DNA from: an uncultured Chthonomonas sp. | GTDB lineage: Bacteria; Armatimonadota; Chthonomonadetes; Chthonomonadales; CAJBBX01 | Reading direction: 5' to 3' | Assembly: GCA_903951425.1 (NCBI GenBank) | Contig: CAJBBX010000043.1 | Span: 1 to 61,194 of the forward strand | Length of the DNA: 61,194 nt | Part shown: positions 9,226 through 16,644 of the stretch, one piece after another | How positions within the stretch are numbered: position 1 is the first letter of the stretch | Layout: every line of letters starts with the position of its first letter | Notes under the pieces: model-generated | Seen by the model: the letters and a program-made list of their open reading frames with translations, nothing else | Told to the model about the DNA's origin: nothing | Databases searched by the model: none | Translations under genes and position numbers: made by a program

Positions 9226-9480
9226 CCAGCAGGCGCCCGCCCGCGACGGCGCATCGCGCGTGCCTCGTCGGCCTATTGAGTCAGTCTGACCTCCAGACGG
9301 GGCGAACCGGAACGTACGAAGGCTCGAGGGCCACCGGCGGAGCGCGCCGACGTGCCCTTGGGGGGGTCGCCGGACGGCGGGTCCGTACGGAAGCCCCTTG
9401 TGCTGCGTTGATCTGGAGGAGGCGAAGGAGCGGGCTGATACCCGATCAGGGCGCGTGTGTCGCTCCGGCAGTGCCGGCCT

Positions 9481-10005
9481 TCAACTGCGGAGGCAGGGCT
9501 GGTGGTTGATGCACTGAACAAGCTCACCCACCGTGGTCACCTTGCCGGCGAGGGGGTTCTTCTCAAGCCCGGCCAGGTCGTAGCCGGCTCGTTCGGCGAC
9601 CAGCACGGCGACGTCTTCCAGGTCCTCGTCGTCCAGGTGCAGGTCCTCGGCAATCCGATCGGTCGCTCGGAGCGGGAAGGCCGGGTTCGCGCTGCCCAGA
9701 CATGCCTGCAGCTCCTCGTAGACGGCCCGGATGATCCATGTATCGACGGAGCGGCAGTCGAAGTCCCGTGCGAAGGCGCCGATATCTCCGTCGCCGCGCC
9801 TCGAGGCCAGGTCCCGCAGTGTGCGACGGTAGGCGATGTTGTGGGCAAGCGACGCAACGGCGATGAGGGCCGGCAGGGCAAGCAGCCACGGAGCCAGGTA
9901 GCAGGCCCACGCGAACCCCAGCAGCATGGCGGCAAGGAGCGCGTAGCCCGCGGGCGTCACGGGCTGGAGCGATGCGGCCGGCATGCGTCTGGACGGAACC
10001 CTCAT
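9481..10005 (-). CDS. two-TM membrane protein with acyl-carrier-like C-terminal domain
   Basis: Start at ATG 10005, fourteen bases downstream of the GH78 stop; 174 residues. Two hydrophobic segments (about residues 18-50, GYALLAAMLLGFAW and LLALPALIAVASL) form an N-terminal hairpin, followed by a cytoplasmic part. The C-terminal 80 residues (RIAEDLHLDDEDLEDVAVLVAER) follow the helix pattern of acyl carrier or DUF1493-like domains, but the usual DSL serine is replaced (LDDEDLED), so it should not carry phosphopantetheine. No function is known to me. It may be co-transcribed with the rhamnosidase by proximity only. Confidence 0.6.
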   Translation of the reverse strand: MRVPSRRMPAASLQPVTPAGYALLAAMLLGFAWACYLAPWLLALPALIAVASLAHNIAYRRTLRDLASRRGDGDIGAFARDFDCRSVDTWIIRAVYEELQACLGSANPAFPLRATDRIAEDLHLDDEDLEDVAVLVAERAGYDLAGLEKNPLAGKVTTVGELVQCINHQPCLRS

Positions 10006-10018
10006 GGCATACGCGCCC

Positions 10019-12697
10019 CTACCGCGCCTTCCCCGCCCTGAACGCATACCGCCCGGATCCTACGCTATAGACCGCGAAGCCGCCTTGGCGGCCCACGGCG
10101 GTAACGCCAGGGGACTTGGCTGCCGGCGTCCCTCCCTCGGTGACAGTGGCGCCGGACGGGGCGGGTACGCTGATGATGGCCTCGGCGTTGGGCGGAACCG
10201 TCACATCCATCTGCAGCCCTTGGGCCGAGCGGCGCCACCTGACCTCGATGCGCCCGTGTTGCGAGTCGTAGCTACCCTGGGCCCACTTCAGTTGCCTGGT
10301 GACGCCGGGCTTAATGATGAACGACCCGTAGCCGGGGCGGCTCGGGTCGGGCCGGATTCCCGCAGCTCCCTCGATGAACCACTGGCCGATGGAGAGGAAG
10401 GAGCTGTGGAGTAGCGAGTTCTGGCCGTCCCACTGCTCCCAGATGGTGGTGGCGCCCTGCGTCAGCATGTGGCCCCAACCGGGGTAGTCGGTCTGCCGCG
10501 CCATAAGGCAGACCAGGTCATCACGGCCCATGGCCAGCAGTTGCTGGATCAGGAAGTAGGTTCCGTGGATGCCGGTGTCGACGTGGCCGCGCTTAACGTC
10601 GGTGATCTCGCGCACCAGGTTCGCCTCAACAGCCGGGCGGAGCTCGGCCGGCGTCACGCCCGTCAGCAGCGGAAGAGCCAGGTTCAGCTGCCCGCCTGCC
10701 GCGTAGGTGCGTTCGGCCGGGCGGTAGAAGCGGGCATGCACCGCCGCAGCGCAGGCCTCGGCCCGGGCGGCGTAGGTGCGGGCATCGGCATGCCGGCCCA
10801 GCAGATCGGCCACGCGGGCGGCGATGCGCAGGTTGTAGACCTGGTAGCAGTTGTTGTAGAAGAGCGTTGAGAGGGCGTCCACGCGGTTGGCGCCCTGGTC
10901 GCGGCCCGGCGGCACCCAGTCGCCCAGGAAGTCCCACTCGCCGCCCCACTTCTCCAGTAGGCCGTTGCGGGTGTGCGTCTGCAGGAAGGCGAGCCAGCGC
11001 TGCATGGTGGGGTAGTTGGCTGCCAGTACGGCCGTATCGCCTGTGGCACGGTAGAGGGCCCATGGCATGGTGACGCAGATGCCGCTCCAGGAGGGGCCGC
11101 CGCCGCCATTGTAGGTCGGCGCGGTGTAGGGGAGGTCGCCGTTGGGCTGCTGCACGTCGCGCCAGTCCTGGAGCCACTTGGTGTAGAAGGCGCCCATGCC
11201 GTAGTTGCGCATGGCCGCCTCCATGGTGGCGTGGGCGTCGCCGCCGTAGCCCATGCGCTCGCGGTGCGGGCAGTCGACGGTGTAGCCGCTGATGCTGAGC
11301 GACTCGAACGTGTGGAGCGTAGTGTCGTAGATGCGATTGAGCAGCTCGTCAGAGCAGCGGAACCTGGTGGCGCGCTCGTAGCCGCTCCGCACGAGCCAAC
11401 CGCGCACGTCGTCGCGCTCGGGCGCCTGGTCGATGCCAGTCACGGTGACCCACCGGCCCGCCACGTAGTTGAAGCGATTGCGGAAGAGGCCCCAGCCGTC
11501 CGGGCCGAGGACCAACTCGCTCCGCTGGCGGAAGCTGTCGTCGTCGCCCGGGCGCTCGGAGACGGTGATGGTGGCCACGCCGCCCGGCTTGCCGTGCAGG
11601 CGCAGGGCCAGCCAGCCGCTGAAGCTGAGGCCCATATCGATGCGGCATCCGTTCGGTCGCCGAGTGATGGAAGCGGGTCGGTACTCGCGTACCTTGCGGT
11701 TGGGCTCCAGCATCTCGGCCGAGAGGGTCACCTTCAGGTCGCGGAGCGCTACCGGCTCCCAGCCCACCGAGGCGTCATCGGAGCACCACCCGGCCGGCGC
11801 GTCGGGCGTCTCCACGCGCTCTCCGCCGTGGGTGGGGAAGCCGCCGATGGCCCACGTTCGCGAGGGGCGCCAGTGCCAGCCTGCGTCGGTGACCAGCGTG
11901 GTCCGGCCGGAGGCGGTCCAGGCGTCGAGCCGGGCGATGGCCAGCGAGTGGTGCGGCTGCCGAAAGCGGTCAAATCCGCCCCATCCCGAGGCAAGCCAGA
12001 GCCCCACGGTGTTGCGGCCGGGGCGCAGGTAGGGTGCCACGTCGTAGGTGACGGCGCGGACGCGTTTGCCCATCTCGCTGATGCTGGGGCTGAGGATCGC
12101 GTCGCCAACGCGCCGTCCGTTGATCCAGAGCTCGTGGAAGCCCAGCGAGCCGACCGTCATCTCGGCGCGCGACGGTTCGGCCGGGAGGTCGAAGGCGTGC
12201 CGGAAGAGTGGCGCGTTGCGGCCCGGGCCCGCCATGGGCGCCGAGGCGCCGATCCACTCGGCCGCCCAGTCGCCACGCTTCAGCAGGCCCATGCTCCAGC
12301 TACCGGGTGCGCTCCATGCCGAGGGGCGGCGGGCCTCGTCCCAGAGGCGGACCTTCCAGAATGCCCGGGTGCGCGTGGCCAACGATCGGCCCGCGTAGGG
12401 CACGAAGGTGGAGGTGGAGGATCGCACCGTGCCGCTGTCCCACAGGTCGCCCTTGCCGGCCGCCAGCGCGGCCGGGCTGGACGCCACCAGCACTCGGTAG
12501 GCCGTCTGCCGGGCGCCGCGCTGCGCCGGGACGCTGGTTGCCGACTGCCAGGCGAGGCGCGGCCGGAGTGTGTCGATGCCCAGCGGGTTGCTCAGGTACT
12601 CACAGGTGAGCCGGACCGGGCGCAGCGGCGACAGGGCCGTAGCGGCGGGCGCGGGTCCGACGATGAGGGCCAGGAGGCAGGCGAGAACCGAGGGCAT
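10019..12697 (-). CDS. secreted alpha-L-rhamnosidase-like glycoside hydrolase (GH78)
   Basis: Start at ATG 12697, with AAAGGA upstream; a GTG at 12715 is less likely. 892 residues with a signal peptide (MPSVLACLLALIVGPAPAAT). N-terminal beta-sandwich domains carry the GH78 hallmark LTCEYLSNPLGIDTLRPRLAW and the RAFWKVRLWD motif. The (alpha/alpha)6 catalytic barrel contains DCPHRERMGYGGDAH (about 474-488), which matches the conserved DCPxR..GW.GDA site, and IWEQWDG (about 750). The C-terminal beta-sandwich has GSFIIKPGV. Length fits the family (about 880-1000). It removes terminal alpha-L-rhamnose from plant pectin (RG-I), glycosides or bacterial polysaccharides. Exported, probably periplasmic or surface-located. 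The family also includes enzymes on other deoxy-sugars, so exact specificity is open. Confidence 0.9.
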   Translation of the reverse strand: MPSVLACLLALIVGPAPAATALSPLRPVRLTCEYLSNPLGIDTLRPRLAWQSATSVPAQRGARQTAYRVLVASSPAALAAGKGDLWDSGTVRSSTSTFVPYAGRSLATRTRAFWKVRLWDEARRPSAWSAPGSWSMGLLKRGDWAAEWIGASAPMAGPGRNAPLFRHAFDLPAEPSRAEMTVGSLGFHELWINGRRVGDAILSPSISEMGKRVRAVTYDVAPYLRPGRNTVGLWLASGWGGFDRFRQPHHSLAIARLDAWTASGRTTLVTDAGWHWRPSRTWAIGGFPTHGGERVETPDAPAGWCSDDASVGWEPVALRDLKVTLSAEMLEPNRKVREYRPASITRRPNGCRIDMGLSFSGWLALRLHGKPGGVATITVSERPGDDDSFRQRSELVLGPDGWGLFRNRFNYVAGRWVTVTGIDQAPERDDVRGWLVRSGYERATRFRCSDELLNRIYDTTLHTFESLSISGYTVDCPHRERMGYGGDAHATMEAAMRNYGMGAFYTKWLQDWRDVQQPNGDLPYTAPTYNGGGGPSWSGICVTMPWALYRATGDTAVLAANYPTMQRWLAFLQTHTRNGLLEKWGGEWDFLGDWVPPGRDQGANRVDALSTLFYNNCYQVYNLRIAARVADLLGRHADARTYAARAEACAAAVHARFYRPAERTYAAGGQLNLALPLLTGVTPAELRPAVEANLVREITDVKRGHVDTGIHGTYFLIQQLLAMGRDDLVCLMARQTDYPGWGHMLTQGATTIWEQWDGQNSLLHSSFLSIGQWFIEGAAGIRPDPSRPGYGSFIIKPGVTRQLKWAQGSYDSQHGRIEVRWRRSAQGLQMDVTVPPNAEAIISVPAPSGATVTEGGTPAAKSPGVTAVGRQGGFAVYSVGSGRYAFRAGKAR

Positions 12698-12920
12698 GGA
12701 GATGCGTCCTTTCACGCCGGGCCGGCAGGCGGCTGCGGCACTGCCCTAAGCATACCGGACCGAGGCGTGGGGCGTCGTCAGATGGCGTCTGCCCGAGGAT
12801 GGCGCCGAATCGGTCCTGTGCAGGCGCACTCGAGCGGTTGCCGGTGGTATATCAGGTGTGGAGAGCGCCGGTTGGCTGGGTTCCGGCCGGGGAGCGAACC
12901 TACTGGAAGGAGCCTACGAC

Positions 12921-13481
12921 TTGAGAGTGCAGTCCGCGATCATCACCATTCTTGGAGCGTCCGCCGCCGTTGCGTTGCTCATGTACGGTTGTGCCGGCGA
13001 GCCGCCGAAGAAGCCCGGCGGCGCCACGCCTCCGCCGCCACCCGTGTCCGCCGCCAACACCAAGTTGGCGCCGGGCGCAACGGCGGGTGAGAGCGCCGAT
13101 CCTCATGCCGGCATGGACATGGGGGCTATGAAGCCGCAAGTCGGTGCCGGCGCCGCAGTGCCGAACCCGCACTCCGCCGAGAGCGGCGGCGAAGAGGACG
13201 CGAGCGTGACCGCAGCCGTGAAGGCCGCAGCCGATGCCGAGGCGGCGCTGAAGGCCAGCCCCGGTGATGCAGCGCTTAAGAAGAAGACCTCCGTAGCCGT
13301 GACCGCTGCAGGCGATGCGATGATGATGAAGTCGACGCTGCCATCCAAGCCAAAGTACCGCGGGGCGCTCCGGTTCTTCCGCCGAGGCGTGGAGCTGGAC
13401 AGCACGAACAAGCAGGCAGCGGGCGGCCGCGACCTCATCGAGGGCATCTACACGAGCATGGGTATGCCTGTACCCAAGTAG
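12921..13481 (+). CDS. small lipoprotein-like exported protein, unknown function
   Basis: I chose the TTG start at 12921 because GGAAGGA (12905-12911) lies nine bases upstream. The product is 186 residues and begins with a hydrophobic segment ending LLMYGC, which resembles a lipobox with an atypical -2 residue. A Pro/Ala/Gly-rich region with Met/His clusters follows (HAGMDMGAM, about 55-70), then a helical part (about 95-186) with VKAAADAEAALKASPGDAALKKKT and ALRFFRRGVELDSTNKQAAGGRDLIEGIY. The latter looks like one or two TPR-type helical pairs. Function unknown. A His/Met cluster can bind copper, but this is only a thought. Confidence 0.65.
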   Translation: MRVQSAIITILGASAAVALLMYGCAGEPPKKPGGATPPPPPVSAANTKLAPGATAGESADPHAGMDMGAMKPQVGAGAAVPNPHSAESGGEEDASVTAAVKAAADAEAALKASPGDAALKKKTSVAVTAAGDAMMMKSTLPSKPKYRGALRFFRRGVELDSTNKQAAGGRDLIEGIYTSMGMPVPK

Positions 13482-13500
13482 GGGATCGGACCGGCGCGGC

Positions 13501-14121
13501 TCAGATGGGCTTGGCCGCGCCAGTCTCCTCCGGCGTCTCTGCGGCCGCATCGAACAGCATGCCCTCATAGAGCTCGGCCAACTCGATGGTGCAGCCCAGG
13601 CTCGGCGCCTCGATCACTGACGCGAGCCCTTCGGCGGAGGAATAGAGCCACCTGCCGCCGTCGGCCCGGCTGAAGACCTCGACGAGCGGCTGGTCCTGGC
13701 TCACGAGGATGTAGTCCTTTAGTGATGCGATTCCCTGGTAACGCCGGAACTTGGCGCCCCGGTCACAGGCCTGGGTGCTGGGCGAAAGAACTTCAACCAG
13801 CCTGGTCGGGTTCAACATCGTGTCGCCCTGATCGTCCTCCAGCAAGACCTCGCCACAGACGACCGATAGGTCCGGGTAGGTGTACTGGCCGGGCTCGCCG
13901 GCCTGAACGCGCAGGTCGGAGGTGAACGCCTGACAGCCGCATGCACGTAGCCGCTCGTAGAGGAGGCCCGATAGTCGGGCGCCGAGGGCCGCATGCGCCC
14001 GGCTCGCGCCCGACATGGCGACCAGACGCCCGTCGATGAGCTCGTGCTTCGCGTCACTACGCCGCTCGAAGGCCAGGTAAGCGTCCGGCGTCCACTGGTC
14101 CGGGTTCCCCGCAAGGCTCAT
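13501..14121 (-). CDS. Uma2-family (DUF820) PD-(D/E)XK nuclease-fold protein
   Basis: 206 residues. Conserved Uma2 layout: WTPDAYLAFERR, then KHELIDGRLVAMSGAS, SDLRVQ, and the core YPDLSVVCGEV...RLVEVLSPSTQACDRGAKFRRYQGIASLKDYILVSQ. The Asp in YPDLSVV and the Glu in VEVLSPST fit the PD-(D/E)XK metal site, so the fold looks intact. Uma2 proteins are very common in multicopy in Cyanobacteria, Armatimonadota, Chloroflexota and Planctomycetota, and their job is unsettled. Divergent from a zinc-ribbon gene, with 154 bases between. Confidence 0.88.
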   Translation of the reverse strand: MSLAGNPDQWTPDAYLAFERRSDAKHELIDGRLVAMSGASRAHAALGARLSGLLYERLRACGCQAFTSDLRVQAGEPGQYTYPDLSVVCGEVLLEDDQGDTMLNPTRLVEVLSPSTQACDRGAKFRRYQGIASLKDYILVSQDQPLVEVFSRADGGRWLYSSAEGLASVIEAPSLGCTIELAELYEGMLFDAAAETPEETGAAKPI

Positions 14122-14275
14122 TTGGGACCCCCAATGGCCCGTCGCCGTCTGTCGGCAACCGGACCTCTGCCTCGATACACCAGCTACTATCCACGAACTC
14201 CGCGGTTGCTCCGTCCATCGGCAAGTCGATGCGCTTGGGGTACCCTCCCTCGAGTTGCCAGGCTTGGGGGATCAT

Positions 14276-14800
14276 ATGACCGAACGGCTCTGCCCGGACT
14301 GCCACCGGGCGCTGACTATGCGTGAGTTCGAGGGCTTGCAGTTGGACGTCTGCGGCGAGTGCGCCGGCATCTGGTTCGACCGGCTCGAGTTCGACGAGCT
14401 CCGCAAGCAGGGCCGCCGGGCGGCGCACCAGGTCGAGGCCGCCGTGCAACCCGTGCCAGACCACACGCGGCGCAAGCGGCCCGAGCGCTGGTGCCCTATC
14501 TGCCCGCGCCCGCTGCGCCACTTCCCCTACGAGGGCACCCACGTCGAGGTGGACGGCTGCCCCTTCTGTGGCGGCATGTGGGTGCAGGATGCCGCGCTGG
14601 AGCAGATGGTCCTGGTGCTCACAGCCCCGCCCTCGGCGCGGATGCCGGGCGAGCGCCCCCGTCAGCAGATCGACGCCGACCGACTGCTGGCCGAGGCCAC
14701 CATGGAGCACGAGCGGTTCATGGCCCGTGCGCAGGCGGCCACGGCGTTCTTCAAGGCCATGGGACGTCGGAACGGCTACCGGGCGTGGTGGGGATGGTAG
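14276..14800 (+). CDS. TFIIB-type double zinc-ribbon protein
   Basis: ATG 14276 is preceded by GGGGGA (14266-14271); 174 residues. Two zf-TFIIB ribbons are visible. The first has CPDCHRALTMREFEGLQLDVCGECAGIWFD. The second has CPICPRPLRHFPYEGTHVEVDGCPFCGGMWV. In each, two CxxC pairs are separated by about 20 residues and followed by GxWxD/Q, the classic signature of this family. The C-terminal tail is charged and helical (about 130-174). Bacterial zf-TFIIB proteins are small metal-binding proteins of unknown role. The stop overlaps the start of the beta-helix gene by a few bases, so the two are probably translated together even though their functions look unrelated. Confidence 0.85.
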   Translation: MTERLCPDCHRALTMREFEGLQLDVCGECAGIWFDRLEFDELRKQGRRAAHQVEAAVQPVPDHTRRKRPERWCPICPRPLRHFPYEGTHVEVDGCPFCGGMWVQDAALEQMVLVLTAPPSARMPGERPRQQIDADRLLAEATMEHERFMARAQAATAFFKAMGRRNGYRAWWGW

Positions 14801-16644
14801 CCGTGGGGCGCGCCCGCGCCGTCCTGCACATGGTGGTCCGGGCTCTGATGTCGGCGGCGCCGGCTGTGGCCGCATCGGCGACGGCAACCACGCTCCATGT
14901 CTCGCAGAGCCCTCTCGCCGCTGTGCCGGTCACGCTTCAGGTTCGGACCCTCGCAGAGGCTGCGGCACGGGTGCACGCGGGCGATCGGGTGGTCATCCAC
15001 CGCGGGACCTACCGCGAGGCGGTGACCATCGAGGCCGACGGGACCCGCGAGAGGCCCATCCGGTTCGAGGCCGCGCCCAACGCCGTGGTGGTCGTCACCG
15101 GCGCGGATCGCCTCCTCGACTGGCGCAAGGAGCCGGCGTCGGAGGGCGAGAACGTCTACTCGGCTCCGTGGCCCCATCGGTTCATAGGATGGTCGCCCAC
15201 CGGCACGCATCCGGCGGACGACTACCACAAGCTCATCGGACGCGCCGAGCAGGTCTTCGTCAACGCCTATGCCCTGCACCAGGTCCTGTCGCGCGGGCAG
15301 GTCGGCCGCGGGACCTTCTACGCCGACCTTGAGGGCAGGCGGCTCACCGTGCAAGCCTCGAACAACGCCGCGCTGGGTTCGGACCCGGCATGGAGCCCGC
15401 GCGTCGAGGCGAGCGTGCGCCAGACGCTGTGGGATGTGCGCGGCGACTACGTCCTCACGCGCGGCATGACCTTCCGCTACGGCGCCACGCAGGCGCAGCA
15501 GGCCCTCGTGCGGCTCGGAGGGGCGGGCGACGCCATCGAGGACTGTACCATCGAGCAGTCGAACACCGATGGCGGCGATTTCCGAGGGCCCGGCCAGGCG
15601 GTGCGCCGGTGCCGCTTCCTCGACAACGGCCAGGACGGCTTCACGGCAGGCAACGCCCACGGACTGCTGATCAGCGACTGCATCATACGCAACAACAACA
15701 CGAAGAACTTCGATCGGCGTTGGGGCGCCGGCGGCTGTAAGGTCGTGCTTTCGCGTGGCGTCGTCATCGAGCGATCGCAGTTCACGCGCAACCGGGGCCA
15801 CGGCATCTGGTTTGACATCGGCATCGAGGCCAGCGTGGTGCGCAACTGCCTGATCGCCGACAACGAGGATGCGGGCATCTTCTATGAGATCAGCTACGGG
15901 TTGCACGCCCATGACAACGTGATCGCGCGCAACGGCCTGCTCAGTGCGGGCGGGGCATGGGGCGCCAACGGCGGCATCGCGCTCTCGTCGTCGCCCGACT
16001 GCCTCATCGAGCGGAACCTCTTCTTCGCCAACAAGGAGGGCTTCCAGTTCCGTGAGCAGATGCGCCGGACGGCGCGCATCGGCGCCGCAGAGGGTGCGCC
16101 GGAGGTCTGGATCTGGAACCACCATAGCACCGTGCGCGGCAACCTGTTCGCGTTCAACCGCGACGCCCAGGTCTGGGGCTGGTGGACCACCTTCGACGAG
16201 CGGCACTGGCCGAAGCGGATGCAGACTACCCGGCGCGAGCGGCCCTCCTACGTGCCCGAGGCCGACTTCGCCCGCGAGTACCAGGCCGCGCTGGACGGCG
16301 GCGCCCCGCAGGGCCTCAGCCTGGAGGCGCTGGCGCTCGGGTTCAGCGGGAACGTCTACGCGGTGGAGGAGGGGCAGGGCCTCTTCCAATGGGCTGCCCC
16401 GTGGCTCCGCAACCGGCGGTACACCAGGCTGGACGACGTCCGAAGCGAGCTCGGCCTTGAGCAGGGCGGCGTTGCCGCGGTTGTGGCGTTCGCAGACCCG
16501 CTGCGCGACGACTTCCGCCTGCCCGCCGACGCCTCGGCGCAGCTGCGCAACGCCGCCCCTCGAGGGTTTGTACCGGGCGCTCAAGTGGGCGTCACGGCTC
16601 CGGTCGCCGGGGCCAGAACCCGCCGAAAGGGGTCGGCGCGATGA
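14794..16644 (+). CDS. secreted right-handed parallel beta-helix protein
   Basis: ATG 14794 overlaps the end of the zinc-ribbon gene and follows a GGTGGGG stretch; 616 residues. The N-terminus has a signal-like segment ending SAAPAVAAS. Then come motifs of the DUF1565/beta-helix start (LAEAAARVHAGDRVVIHRGTYREAVTIEADGT and PIRFEAAP), and about ten coils from residue 215 (GDAIEDCTIEQ, QAVRRCRFLDN, HGLLISDCIIRN, VVIERSQFTRN, SVVRNCLIADNED, HAHDNVIARN, CLIERNLFFANK, STVRGNLFAFN). This fold is used by pectate lyases, polysaccharide lyases and mannuronan epimerases; I cannot see a family-specific catalytic site. Its stop overlaps the start of the DUF4838 gene (ATGA), so both likely work on the same glycan. 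Confidence 0.85.
   Translation: MVAVGRARAVLHMVVRALMSAAPAVAASATATTLHVSQSPLAAVPVTLQVRTLAEAAARVHAGDRVVIHRGTYREAVTIEADGTRERPIRFEAAPNAVVVVTGADRLLDWRKEPASEGENVYSAPWPHRFIGWSPTGTHPADDYHKLIGRAEQVFVNAYALHQVLSRGQVGRGTFYADLEGRRLTVQASNNAALGSDPAWSPRVEASVRQTLWDVRGDYVLTRGMTFRYGATQAQQALVRLGGAGDAIEDCTIEQSNTDGGDFRGPGQAVRRCRFLDNGQDGFTAGNAHGLLISDCIIRNNNTKNFDRRWGAGGCKVVLSRGVVIERSQFTRNRGHGIWFDIGIEASVVRNCLIADNEDAGIFYEISYGLHAHDNVIARNGLLSAGGAWGANGGIALSSSPDCLIERNLFFANKEGFQFREQMRRTARIGAAEGAPEVWIWNHHSTVRGNLFAFNRDAQVWGWWTTFDERHWPKRMQTTRRERPSYVPEADFAREYQAALDGGAPQGLSLEALALGFSGNVYAVEEGQGLFQWAAPWLRNRRYTRLDDVRSELGLEQGGVAAVVAFADPLRDDFRLPADASAQLRNAAPRGFVPGAQVGVTAPVAGARTRRKGSAR

Noticed and set aside
9161-9480. Cobalamin, TPP or c-di-GMP riboswitch before the TonB receptor
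   Set aside because: No conserved core sequence found on the minus strand; only two simple hairpins.
13501-14121. Insertion-sequence transposase (Uma2 is often mislabelled so)
   Set aside because: The protein matches the Uma2 PD-(D/E)XK layout, with no terminal inverted repeats around it.
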